DNA of 64,000 bases from CAVQBP01 sp963740945 (GCA_963740945.1 CAVUGE010000033.1:1-64000), one strand, 5' to 3'. Counted from the first letter of the stretch, positions 21,601 to 29,947 are shown. The notes: generated by a model not told the origin, from the sequence alone. Numbers and translations: made by a program.

Positions 21601-21652
21601 GTCAAGACTGGTTACGCCGGTTGTTTATAAATTAATTCCACCGAAAATTTAA
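18614..21652 (+). CDS. RND family efflux transporter (AcrB/HAE1 type)
   Basis: This 1012-residue inner-membrane pump has twelve expected membrane helices in two halves and two large periplasmic loops. Visible family motifs are PDFPIVIIYPGTSPKDMEELV near the N-terminus, the proton-relay segment ALGLLVDDSIVVVENIERW in helix 4, and GLIALAGIEVKNTILLVDF in the second half. Length is normal and the frame is intact. It is the last gene of the TetR-controlled operon. Substrate (drug, dye, bile-like compound or plant phenolic) cannot be deduced; plant phenolics would fit the pectin-degrading neighbourhood, but this is a guess. Confidence 0.95.
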   Translation: MKLIDYAVKFPQLTMLFAAMLVIIGVSTIINMPRSEDPELSSPDFPIVIIYPGTSPKDMEELVVNPIEKKISSLENIKHIRTTIRDGLAVVEVVYQHGVNIDEKYQEVIREVNNMRSELPADIYSIDIQKWMPSNVNVIQAALISENASFDKLKEYSENLQDELEKLPMLKNVKIHGLPGKNVRVELKLDKMSQMHIPLNAVLGSIQSEAINIPGGNVDAGTRSFNIQTNGSYKNVNEVKNTIVYSANGKNILLKDIADVYFEFEKPVYVTRLNSHRCVFVVAALKPGENISSAQQIYSPVLKKFKSALPPNIDFVQTFDQAYNVNNRLSGLGEDFLIAIALVSITLLPLGYRSAIIVMISIPLSLAIGITIINLLGINLNQLSIVGFVVALGLLVDDSIVVVENIERWLREGSTRLDAVLKGTKQIALAVVGCTMTLIIAFLPLVLLPGSSGDFIRSLPTAVISSVLASMVVSLTIIPFLTSRILKEHKGQTEGNIFLRILKKAISNSYSVILDKALNKPVITLLIAVLIFAGSILLVPVIGFSLFPASEKPQFLIEINTPPQSNLDYTDYITKQIESQLKKYPEVKYFSSNVGRGNPQIYYNILQRNEQANFAQIFVQLDEHIKRSKKTELIKELRNKWTFYSGAKIEVKNFEQGPPVVAPVEVRLYGDNLDSLKLYASKVEMLLKNIEGAIYVENPLKNLKSDIKVDINKEKAGILGIAVGEIDKDVRLAVAGFDIGKMTDDKGDNYDILVTKQKNDLQSLDAFKNLYVNNYKGTAIPINQVSTLKFVSSPPIINHRDKIRIVSVSAFVKEGYLNDNVIQIVKAEMNNLKLPSGYTYEMGGEVEQREESFGGMSTVILATVFLFIAVLLLEFKTYKSILIVLSVIPLGIVGASLALFITGNSLSFVAIIGLIALAGIEVKNTILLVDFTNQLREEGKSLDEAIRQAGELRFLPIILTSLTAIGGMVPIALSDNPLISPLAVVIIGGLISSTLLSRLVTPVVYKLIPPKI

Positions 21653-21678
21653 TTATTCACTGAAGTTATGCAAACATT

Positions 21679-21702
21679 GTCATTTTGAACGCCTGCCAGG
21701 CG
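21679..21702. repeat. Intergenic hairpin with TGTCATTTTGAAC lead-in
   Basis: TGTCATTTTGAA followed by CGCCTG-C-CAGGCG lies in the gap between the convergent RND and helicase genes. The TGTCATT-TGAAC lead-in is typical of abundant short intergenic repeats in FCB-group genomes. It might also slow transcription, but no T-run follows. Confidence 0.4.
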
Positions 21703-21791
21703 AACTATCGTAATAAGCTTTTACAAAATATTTAAATAAATAAATAATTATGTACCGTTGCTTTTGTCTTCGAGGTGTTCTACCAATAAGG

Positions 21792-24700
21792 TTAATGATC
21801 ATAATCATCAAATAAAGTTGGCTGCGGAATTGATTCCTTAGATTGAGTAACGGATAAATTGCTTTTCTTAAGCTTCAAAGCCTTTCTGAATAAATTTGTT
21901 CTGCCGAGCTGTTTATAGATAATTGCAGCACGCTCATATTTTCCCAGCTTAACTAAAGTGTCCGCTATTTTTAATTGATTCTTACCGTGCTTTTTATACA
22001 TCTTAAGTGCTTCGGAATAATTCTGAATTTTAAAATATATATCGCCAGCTTTAAGATAATTTCCTGATTCAATAAATAGTGAAGCAGCTTTATCATATTC
22101 TTTTGCCTGAAGATAAGAATAAACCGCCTTTTTCAATTCGGATTTTAATTCATAGAACTGTGCAAGTTTAAGATATTCTTTATTTACTTTTAAGAAAAGG
22201 ATTACAGTTTCTTCATTATAACATTTAAGTAGATACTCATTAGCTTTTTCCTTAGAGCTTGAAGTTAAAAAGAGGAGAAAATTATTTTCATTAATTTCCA
22301 GCTTTTCAATCATCATTTGAAATTTATCCTTTGCCGTGAAGTACAAACCTATCGCAGAATTTTCATTTACTTCTTCCAACCTTTGCGGATTATTCTTAAA
22401 AAATTCGATAGCCTTAAAATAAGAATTATACAATTCAGCATCTGACTTAAGTTTTATAAAACATTTAAAATATTCGTTATACTTTTTGCTTTTTTCAAAA
22501 TAATCAACGGCTTTTTCAATAAATCTATATTTGTGATCAAGAAGGATTAAACGTTCTGCCCACTGTGCCATTTCTTCCTTAGTTTGATCATTTGCAGATT
22601 GAGAAGAATCTTCCTTTATTAAGCCATCCTTTTGCGAAAAGTATTCATCCATTGCTTTAATTACCGAAGATTCATCATATAATTCCATTATGCTGTAACC
22701 ACTCTTAAATTTCCAGAGCGGTGCTTCAAGAATTAATTTTGAAAATAAATCAATTCTTGATTCTAACAAGCAAAATTCTGCAATAAGTTCGAGCCTATTA
22801 TAAATAAAACACAAGCCCCAGGCTCTTAAAGTATCATCAATTTGATTTAATCTGTAGTAGCAAATTCCTGCGTTAACCCAATCGAATGTAATATTGGTAC
22901 ATTGCAGCGCCAAACTAAACCGTTCCTCTTCATAAAAATGCTTTCCGTAATCGGAAATTTCCTCGTAGGAAATACGCCTGGACATCAATTCGGTTTTATG
23001 ATAATTATTATTTTTATCTTCTTCTGATTTAATATAGCATAAAAATGCTTTGTTGTAATCTCTCAATTTATTATAAGCTTCTCCGGCTGAATAAAAATCT
23101 CCTATCAATTCAAAATATTTACCCGCCTCTTTATAATTGCGGAGCAAAAAACTGGTTTCTGCAATTCCTTCATTATCTTCAAAAGCAGAATATCTAAGAT
23201 AAGCGCTGTAATATTTTTTTGATCCGAAAAAATTATCCGCTTGAAATTTTAATTTATCCGGAGAATAGTTTTTCTTCAATATTTTTATTGCCGAAGATGT
23301 ATCCTTTATTTTTTCATAAATTTTTATTAGTTCAACGATATTGTTTGTCCTATAATAGAGCTGAATAAGCTTTTGCTCATTTTTCAATTTCTTCCAGCAG
23401 AGAACCGCATTATCAAAGTCATTGATACCTTCGAATAACTTTGCAGCTTTCTCATATTTTTTTAATTTCATATAATAAGAAGCTGCTTTATCCAGTTTAC
23501 CGGCAGCTTCGTAATAATAAGCAGCCTTCTCTTTATTTTTAAGTTTGTATGCAAAGAGTTCAGCCGCATTTTCGAAGTCCTTATCTTTCAATAAGTAATC
23601 CGAAGCTTTTTGATACTGCTTTTGCTGCAAATAAATTTGAGCAAGCTCGGCAAATTTCCCTTCCTGCTCATAAACTTTTAAAGTGTATTCGAAAATTTTT
23701 GATTTGTATTTCAATTGAGTCCATAATCTTAATGCATCTGAAAATGCAGAAGATTTTTCATAATTCGTTACAGCTCGGTTAATATTGCCCTGCTGTTCAA
23801 AATATTTAGCAGCTTCAAGATAGTTGCCCTGCTTTTCATTGTAGAACGCCTGAGCTTTTACAAGCTGTTCTTTTGCATCAGCATTTTTATAGCATTCAAC
23901 TGCGGCTTTGTAATATTCTCTTTCAAAAAAATAATCTCCTTGTTCAAGCCATTCATCTGGTGTTGAAATTACATTCCAGATATTATTGATATAATCAACA
24001 TCATCCGATAAAAAAATCTTTTCCGATAATTGCGGGTCTTTCCAGATTACCGATTCTTTTGTGCCGTCATAAATCAAAAGATCCTTTTGTGCTCTTGTAA
24101 TTGCGACGTACAATAGATTTATTTCATGTTTAATTTTTGCCTGATGATAAGAAATTTGTTCCTCTGTCAAAATATTTTTCCATAAATCCTTAGAAAGATC
24201 ATCGGCGCAGAATTTCCACAAAAGCACTGTATCGAATTCCAAACCTTTCGCTTCATATATTGTAAAAATTAATTCCGTACCAAGATGTTTTTTAAGCTTG
24301 TTCTTTTCGGTTTCGGTTCTTACCAGAATAGTTTTTTTAGCTCCGGTGGTCATCAGATTTTCAATCATATCGGTTTCTTTAATTCCAGTAACAACCACAG
24401 GCGGTCTGCTTTTATATTTCCAATCTTCATTTAGCTCATCGCTGCTAAGACCCAGCAAATTGGTTTTGATATCCAGCAGACAATTAGAAAGTTCAACTAT
24501 GCTTCCTGAGCTTCTGAAATTAAGATTAAGAAATCCAACTTCGGGCACCTTAATATTTCTTGAATAAAAATGCTGTCTTAATTCCTCCCATCTGAAACCG
24601 CTTGGATTTATTATCTGTTTTGTATCGCCGGTAAGAATAAGATCGAGTGGATTTTTTGCAATATAAAAAAGAAGTTCGTGCTGAATATCGGTTAAATCCT

Positions 24701-26351
24701 GAACTTCATCACATACAACAAGATCATAAACAAATTTTTGAGCATCTGTCCCGGCTTTGCCGTGAGACGGGCTGTCATTCTCCTGTGATTTTTCATTTAT
24801 AATGTTTATTGCCTCGCGGGCAAGATCAAGTTCATCCCAATATTTATTGCTTTCAAGTTTATCCTGATACCATTCAAAGATCCTGTAAACTATTTTCCGG
24901 TCTATAATGAAGTTCGGTGCTTTTTTCTTTCCCATCATTTCATACTCAAGAAAAGAAAGATATCTCTTTTTTGTAAGCTCTCTTTGTTTGGAAAATAATT
25001 CTATAATATTTTCAATTACGATTTGAAATCGTTCTAAGTTAATTAGGGAAATATTGTTGAGATTTTTAATCAAAGCCGGAATATTCATCTTCATAAATCT
25101 TTGAACTAAATGTTCTATTTTGCCGGCTGATTCTAGGTTTTCAAAAATATTGAACTGCCGCTGAAGTGAATTTACTAAGCCGGAATCAATCTGGTTAGCT
25201 TTTATTTTATGAAGTGCCGATTCAAATAACTTTACGTTAAGCTGAGGTAATGCTCCCTTTATAATTGAGCGGATCTCTTCCCAGATTAATGGAAGATCAT
25301 ACTTTGCCGCATTTATAGCCGCTCCGCCGGAAGAATGAATGAGTGATAAAAATTTTTCGTAATCTATTTCCTTATCCAGATTAAAATACTTGTTGTCATC
25401 TGCAGTAATCTGTAAGCAAAATTCTTTGTAAGTAAAAAAATCAGGCTGAAGAAATTCAACATAAGATTGATCCGAATTCAGTAGTCCGTTGTATAATCTT
25501 TCAGCAGAATTTTTCAGAAATTTATTATAAGTGATGAATAGCTTTTTATATCTTGCTAAAGAAGTTTTCAGAAGGTAGTAAACTCCAATGGTCGTTTTAC
25601 CACTTCCGGCGGTTCCGGAAAGTAAAACAGGCGGAACCGATTTAAGAACTTCCATTTGTCGTGGTGTCATATAAAGAAAAAGTTCAAAATCATCTTTGGT
25701 ATATAATTGAATTCTCTGCCAATCCAGAGCTGCTAACCGGTGCCATTTTTGCGAACCTGAATCATCTGAAACTTTTTTTGTAATATTTTCTTGCGTAAAA
25801 AATGTTTCGTCAAAAGTCTCAAAGAAGGGGCTTTCAAATTCTTTTTGATCATAAGGTACAAAATCCATGAAGGGAGCATTTTTAGGGATAATATTTTTGC
25901 TCTTTAAAGAAATCTCATCATGCGAAACCATTCCCCAAACATAAATAAGAATATTTTTATCATCGGTATCAAACTTACCATTTGTATCCAGGCTGTCATA
26001 AATTTCTTCTTTGCCGAGAGTGAATAGAATTCTGCTGCTTCTGTCAAGCCGTGCTTCAAAAATTGTTTTATTTGATGGAGTGCCTTTAATCTTTTTTACA
26101 TTAAGGCTGCCGTCCCAGCTTCCTATTTCCAAAAATTCGAATTGTTTTCTTATCTTGTTCCGCACCTGTGCGGGCTGATTGATTATATATTTCTTAAAGG
26201 TTTCATTTATTAAAACAATAGACATTAAATATTTTCCCGGAATAATTGTGATAATTCTCTGAAGGAATCCTGTTGATACAGGAAACAATTTTAATAATTC
26301 AAATATAGGAACTGTTGATGGAAATGTCAGGTCTTTTTTCAATGAAGTCAT
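21792..26351 (-). CDS. RelE/ParE-like domain - UvrD/Rep-type helicase - TPR array fusion protein
   Basis: A 1519-residue protein. Residues about 46-150 resemble the RelE/ParE toxin fold (INETFKKYIINQPAQVRNKIRK, then IFEARLDRSSRILFT and IYVWGMVSHDEI). Residues about 230-780 form a superfamily-1A helicase: Walker A LSGTAGSGKTTIG (Lys252), Walker B VVCDEVQD (Glu549), motif III LTGDTKQI, motif IV LNFRSSGS, motif V EAKGLEFDTV and motif VI YVAITRAQ (Arg753). From about 800 to 1490 many degenerate 33-40-residue TPR-like units follow (repeated YYEAAGKLDKAA-like pattern). The first 42 residues look unrelated to the RelE-like fold and the ATG at 26225 is a likely true start. No operon partner is present. 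The domain mix suggests nucleic-acid surveillance or defence, but this is inference. Confidence 0.8.
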   Translation of the reverse strand: MTSLKKDLTFPSTVPIFELLKLFPVSTGFLQRIITIIPGKYLMSIVLINETFKKYIINQPAQVRNKIRKQFEFLEIGSWDGSLNVKKIKGTPSNKTIFEARLDRSSRILFTLGKEEIYDSLDTNGKFDTDDKNILIYVWGMVSHDEISLKSKNIIPKNAPFMDFVPYDQKEFESPFFETFDETFFTQENITKKVSDDSGSQKWHRLAALDWQRIQLYTKDDFELFLYMTPRQMEVLKSVPPVLLSGTAGSGKTTIGVYYLLKTSLARYKKLFITYNKFLKNSAERLYNGLLNSDQSYVEFLQPDFFTYKEFCLQITADDNKYFNLDKEIDYEKFLSLIHSSGGAAINAAKYDLPLIWEEIRSIIKGALPQLNVKLFESALHKIKANQIDSGLVNSLQRQFNIFENLESAGKIEHLVQRFMKMNIPALIKNLNNISLINLERFQIVIENIIELFSKQRELTKKRYLSFLEYEMMGKKKAPNFIIDRKIVYRIFEWYQDKLESNKYWDELDLAREAINIINEKSQENDSPSHGKAGTDAQKFVYDLVVCDEVQDLTDIQHELLFYIAKNPLDLILTGDTKQIINPSGFRWEELRQHFYSRNIKVPEVGFLNLNFRSSGSIVELSNCLLDIKTNLLGLSSDELNEDWKYKSRPPVVVTGIKETDMIENLMTTGAKKTILVRTETEKNKLKKHLGTELIFTIYEAKGLEFDTVLLWKFCADDLSKDLWKNILTEEQISYHQAKIKHEINLLYVAITRAQKDLLIYDGTKESVIWKDPQLSEKIFLSDDVDYINNIWNVISTPDEWLEQGDYFFEREYYKAAVECYKNADAKEQLVKAQAFYNEKQGNYLEAAKYFEQQGNINRAVTNYEKSSAFSDALRLWTQLKYKSKIFEYTLKVYEQEGKFAELAQIYLQQKQYQKASDYLLKDKDFENAAELFAYKLKNKEKAAYYYEAAGKLDKAASYYMKLKKYEKAAKLFEGINDFDNAVLCWKKLKNEQKLIQLYYRTNNIVELIKIYEKIKDTSSAIKILKKNYSPDKLKFQADNFFGSKKYYSAYLRYSAFEDNEGIAETSFLLRNYKEAGKYFELIGDFYSAGEAYNKLRDYNKAFLCYIKSEEDKNNNYHKTELMSRRISYEEISDYGKHFYEEERFSLALQCTNITFDWVNAGICYYRLNQIDDTLRAWGLCFIYNRLELIAEFCLLESRIDLFSKLILEAPLWKFKSGYSIMELYDESSVIKAMDEYFSQKDGLIKEDSSQSANDQTKEEMAQWAERLILLDHKYRFIEKAVDYFEKSKKYNEYFKCFIKLKSDAELYNSYFKAIEFFKNNPQRLEEVNENSAIGLYFTAKDKFQMMIEKLEINENNFLLFLTSSSKEKANEYLLKCYNEETVILFLKVNKEYLKLAQFYELKSELKKAVYSYLQAKEYDKAASLFIESGNYLKAGDIYFKIQNYSEALKMYKKHGKNQLKIADTLVKLGKYERAAIIYKQLGRTNLFRKALKLKKSNLSVTQSKESIPQPTLFDDYDH

Positions 26352-26640
26352 TCATAGTTATTCGGAATTTTGATAAATAGCAGAATAATTAAACGCCCTC
26401 TCATCTTAATATTTCTCACGCACCACTCCAACATTCCACCACTCCATCATTGTTATCAATAAAACAACCATTGGAATGACTAAAGAATTGCCATGAATAT
26501 CACTGGCTAATAATCCACACTTTAAAAAAGTTATCCACTTTTAAAAATCCTCTATTTCACTTTTTGTATCATAATGCTACTCTCTTAAACAAAAATTGAA
26601 CTTTTTTCTAATTTCTAAAGTTCTCATAATTGAGGAAGTT

Positions 26641-26656
26641 GTATAGTATACTATAC
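26641..26656. promoter_or_regulatory. Perfect 16-bp palindrome
   Basis: GTATAGTATACTATAC equals its own reverse complement and has no spacer, which is typical of a homodimeric protein-binding site. It lies about 290 bp upstream of the helicase gene start and 36 bp from the phased palindrome array. Confidence 0.6.
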
Positions 26657-26676
26657 AAAAATTCCAAAATTTCCCG

Positions 26677-26739
26677 AGTTCGTCCGAACTTTTGAAAAAT
26701 TCGGCCGAACTTCGGCAAAGTTCGCCCGAACTTTACTAC
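26677..26739. repeat. Three tandem 21-bp units, each with a palindromic core (iteron/operator array)
   Basis: Units begin at 26677, 26698 and 26719 with AGTTCGTCCGAACTT, AATTCGGCCGAACTT and AGTTCGCCCGAACTT. The dyad centres (26683.5, 26704.5, 26725.5) are exactly 21 bp apart, two turns of B-DNA, so bound dimers would sit on one face of the helix. The third copy has the longest arms (AAAGTTCG-CC-CGAACTTT). Confidence 0.75.
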
Positions 26740-27061
26740 ATAAAGAAAGAGAGAAAGAAAGAGAGATTAGGAAAGTAAAATAAAATGTGGATAACTTTTC
26801 TTTGGCAGTAAAATGAAATAAAAATCAGCAAGCAATAAAACAATCAAAAAGAAATAGTACAAGGAAAAAAGGGTTAGAATCTCCAGCGTCGCCAAACCTT
26901 CGAATCCTTTCCTTATAGGAACTATTGCATGAGAGTTGAATGACAGCCTAAATTACTATCGAATATCATTAGGGAAAACTATTTAATAATTCCGTCCATT
27001 GAATACCTCTATTTTGAGAAAAATACCTCTCAACCCCTTATTTTTGAAGATAACATTTTTT

Positions 27062-27081
27062 AGGCATATATAAGTATGCCT
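27062..27081. other. Intergenic hairpin
   Basis: AGGCATA-TATAAG-TATGCCT forms a 7-bp stem with a 6-base loop. It sits inside a larger imperfect inverted repeat (CTCTCAACCCCTT near 27028 against GGGGAGTTGAGAAGG near 27103). No T-run follows, so it is not a typical terminator. Confidence 0.5.
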
Positions 27082-27466
27082 CAACCCGAGTTTTTAAAAA
27101 GAGGGGAGTTGAGAAGGGTTTTTTAAAAAAAAAGCGAAAAATAAAAGACTACTCAAACTCCATTTTGAACTTGCGCCTGAACTTGATTAACTCCAGACCT
27201 GTCTAACGAAACTTTTTAGAATGTTGGAAACTTAAGTGAAGGCTGGAGCTTTTATTTACATTTTTCAAAATATACTTTCCTCTTATAAGATTTATTTATA
27301 ATTTGCTTTACTGTAAAATTTATAGGGGTAAATTTAACCCTGTATTATTTTAATTATTAATAATGTCAATGTGCAATTTTTACACATACTTCTTTAATAG
27401 AATGTAACGCAATTTTTCCATAGTCAACTGTTCTAATATTTCGAATTGCTCATTAAGAGGACATAA

Positions 27467-28298
27467 ATGGATTCAAAAGGCAAAATAGTAATTTATAAAT
27501 CTCCGGAAGGAGATGCTCAAATAAATGTAAAACTTACAAACAAAACAGTTTGGTTGACTCAGTCACAAATGTCATCTCTTTTAATTCGGAACGCAGCGTA
27601 ATTACAAAGCATATAAGAAATGTATTTAATTCTGGTGAATTAGTGGAAAAATCAGTATGTGCAAAATTTTCACATACTGCTTCGGATGGAAAAACATATC
27701 AAACTAATTTTTATAATCTCCAAATGATTATATCAATCGGCTATAGAGTCAATTCAAAACAGGTGACTCAATTTCGTATTTGGGCTAATAAAGTGCTAAA
27801 AGATTATCTTGTAAAAGGATATTCTATAAATGAAAGAAGATTGAAAGAACAAACCGGTAAAGTAAAAGAATTAGAAAAATCATTAGAAGTATTTAAAAGA
27901 GTTGCGGGCAGCTATCAATTAAAGCAGGATGAATTTCCCGGTATAATTAAAGTTATTTCCGATTATACTTACGCTCTGGATTTACTAGATCAATATGATC
28001 ATAAAAAGTTAAAAGTAGATAAAGTCGAAAAGAAAGAAGAATATAAAATCAATTTTGATGATTCGGTTGAGATGATAAACAATCTTCGAAAGAAATTCGG
28101 CGGTTCGTCTCTCTTTGGCATTACAAAAGACCAATCCTTTAGAAGTACATTAGGGACAATCTACCAGACATTTGACAAAAAAGAATTGCAGATAATGCCA
28201 TAGTCGCTTTGTGTTTGCTGGTTGCCGAAAGCAATCCAAGAGAAAAAGATATAATAATTAAAGTAATTATTAATCTCATAAATAAAAATAATTTTTAA
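27467..28298 (+). pseudogene. RhuM-family (virulence RhuM/Fic-like) protein, degraded
   Basis: The ATG at 27467 starts a normal RhuM N-terminus (KIVIYKSPEGDAQINVKL then WLTQSQMSSL) that stops after about 44 codons. The family sequence goes on in another frame (SERSVITKHIRNVFNSGELVEKSVCAKFSHTASDGKTYQ, then RVNSKQVTQFRIWANKVLKDYLVKGYSINERRL). Near 28185 the frame breaks again: TIYQTFDKKEL is joined straight to ADNAIVALCLLVAESNPREKD, so the Fic-like core with its HPF-DGNKR motif is missing. Two lesions plus an internal deletion make it non-functional. RhuM proteins are common in mobile and accessory islands. Confidence 0.85.
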
Positions 28299-28423
28299 TT
28301 CACTATGATAACTTTATAAATTTGTTTATAGGATGTAAGAGAAAAGTTATTTTTATAAATTATATTTCGCAAAATTTAATTTGTTATCTTTAACTTCGCT
28401 CACCAATCATGGTATAATTTGAT

Positions 28424-29647
28424 ATGAATTTTATTGACAAGGGATACCTATCGGATCCAACTCTAATTACTAACAGCAATTTTAACAATCAACTGCTATA
28501 TTTTACTTCTACTAGTCTTTTAACAGACGACAATCATATAATTTATTTAAGCGAACGATCCGGCAATCCAAATATTTTCATGTTAGACATAAAAACAGGG
28601 TTAGAGATTCAACTTACCCATAATAACGAAAGTATTCTTAAATCATATGTTTATTTTGATGGATCTCCCTATAAAGGATTTGGGAAAGCGAGCATCAGCG
28701 TACATGCCGCATCAGGGAACATCTATTTCATACAAGGAAGAAAAATTTGTGCCGTAAATACATCGGGGAAATTAAAGGTGCTTGCAGAATATCCTAAAGG
28801 ACAAATGACAGCTTTCACACATGTTTCATCCGACGGTAAGCTTTTATGTGTACCGACTATTGACGACCGTGCTTTAAATGGTGAAATGCAATTACAAGGT
28901 AAACCGGATTACAATATTGACGAACGGGTGCGATCTGAAAAACTTTCTTCATATCTCCGCATTTATGATACTGAGACCGGGAAAGAAATCATTTGTGAAG
29001 AAGTACCTGAACAATGGATTACGCATGTTCAATTCTCGCCTATCAATAATGATCTAATCTTATACAATAATGAATGGCCGTCCGATTGCGGAATTCGAAG
29101 GATCCGGATCTGGGACGGTAAAGGACACAGGGCATTACGAACTATTGGAGAAGGCAGGTCCAAAGAGGATTGGACATGCCATGAGATGTGGGAAAGGGAC
29201 GGCTCTGCGATAATTTATCATGGAGCTTACAAAAATGGGTCTGCTTATGTTGGACGCGTGAAACCGGATGGAAGCGGTATAACCGAGATTACTTTCCCTA
29301 AAGGATGGATGCGATATGGTCATTTTACAGAAGGCAAATCCAACATGTTAATTACCGATGGTTATTATGACGATCGAATCACTATTGATGAAAATAGTGA
29401 TCTTAAAGCTAAAGATCCGTCCATTGATACGGGATTAAATAAATCCGATATATCGGGTGAGTGGATATGTTTACTAAAAATAAATTGGGATGAGCATATA
29501 ATTAAATGGATTCCTTTGTGCCGTCACTTTTCCACCTGGAAGACTCAGGACTGCCATCCTCATCCAATATTTAATCATAGTGCGAATAAAGTATATTTTA
29601 CTTCGGATAAAAGCGGAATACGCGCAATTTATTCTATTGATGTGTGA
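28424..29647 (+). CDS. PL22 oligogalacturonate lyase (cytoplasmic)
   Basis: A 407-residue beta-propeller protein without a signal peptide. It matches oligogalacturonide lyases: a YLSERSGNPNIFMLD blade, CHEMWERDG (His253), YGHFTEG (His300) and QDCHPHPIFN (Gln375, His378, His380). The Gln/His/His spacing of 3 and 5 equals that of the metal ligands Gln350, His353 and His355 recalled for the Yersinia enzyme, and His253 fits the proposed base. The enzyme splits unsaturated or saturated digalacturonate in the cytoplasm, the last step of homogalacturonan breakdown. A TATAAT at 28413 would put the transcription start at the ATG, so the message may be leaderless or the start slightly later. Confidence 0.85.
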   Translation: MNFIDKGYLSDPTLITNSNFNNQLLYFTSTSLLTDDNHIIYLSERSGNPNIFMLDIKTGLEIQLTHNNESILKSYVYFDGSPYKGFGKASISVHAASGNIYFIQGRKICAVNTSGKLKVLAEYPKGQMTAFTHVSSDGKLLCVPTIDDRALNGEMQLQGKPDYNIDERVRSEKLSSYLRIYDTETGKEIICEEVPEQWITHVQFSPINNDLILYNNEWPSDCGIRRIRIWDGKGHRALRTIGEGRSKEDWTCHEMWERDGSAIIYHGAYKNGSAYVGRVKPDGSGITEITFPKGWMRYGHFTEGKSNMLITDGYYDDRITIDENSDLKAKDPSIDTGLNKSDISGEWICLLKINWDEHIIKWIPLCRHFSTWKTQDCHPHPIFNHSANKVYFTSDKSGIRAIYSIDV

Positions 29648-29843
29648 CAGTCAGAGAGTCGTTATATCATTAAACAATGGATTTATCCATTGGTTTAACA
29701 AGAAAATTAAGCCTCCTCCAATACGGTTTTAATTTATCTACAGAAGGTAGACCATTTTTATTATTGTCTTAGCACCAGAGGAGCGAAATATTATTAGGAA
29801 CTCAATTTAATTCCTTTTTCCTCTTCCTTAAGTTAACGCCTGT

Positions 29844-29858
29844 GCCCCACCGGAGGGG
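29844..29858. repeat. REP-like GCCCCACCGGAG element, copy 2
   Basis: GCCCCACCGGAGGGG can pair CCCC with GGGG around ACCGGA. It matches the element at 3888 at 14 of 15 bases. Confidence 0.45.
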
Positions 29859-29903
29859 ATTTAGATGTGAGTTATTATTGAATATCTGGTAGTTACATAA
29901 AGT

Positions 29904-29947
29904 TCACATACGCTTCAGATACGCTCCACATACGCTCCACATACGCT
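29904..29947. repeat. Four tandem 11-bp units (consensus YCACATACGCT)
   Basis: Units TCACATACGCT, TCAGATACGCT, CCACATACGCT and CCACATACGCT follow without gaps and end eight bases before the receptor remnant's first ATG. Confidence 0.9.

Larger units (their letters stand above)
26511..26794. other. Cluster of three DnaA-box-like nonamers
   Basis: TAATCCACA (26511-26519) and TTATCCACT (26531-26539) on the plus strand and TTATCCACA on the minus strand (26786-26794) match or nearly match the DnaA box TTATCCACA. They flank the phased palindrome array. Three sites in an AT-rich region can occur by chance, so the origin reading is tentative. Confidence 0.35.
26352..27466. other. 1.1-kb gene-free region rich in palindromes and DnaA-box-like sites
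   Basis: No convincing coding sequence is seen. The stretch contains TAATCCACA (26511), TTATCCACT (26531), a perfect 16-bp palindrome (26641), three 21-bp-phased palindromes (26677-26739), a purine-rich GAAAGAGA tract (26742-26767), TGTGGATAA (26786), and an AT-rich inverted-repeat area around a hairpin at 27062. It lies upstream of the helicase fusion gene and of the RhuM pseudogene. It resembles either a relic replication origin or a complex control region. Confidence 0.5.

Noticed and set aside
21690..21702. Terminator between the RND and helicase genes
   Set aside because: The CGCCTG-C-CAGGCG palindrome has no following T-run on either strand and looks like a dispersed repeat.
26677..26739. 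Possible CRISPR array
   Set aside because: Only three 21-bp units with no variable spacers between them and internal dyad symmetry; these are operator or iteron-like repeats.
26875..26925. tRNA-3'-end-like string (TTCGAATCC near 26898) suggesting an attachment site
   Set aside because: No acceptor stem, D-arm or anticodon arm can be built and no second copy is seen, so a tRNA remnant or att site is not supported.
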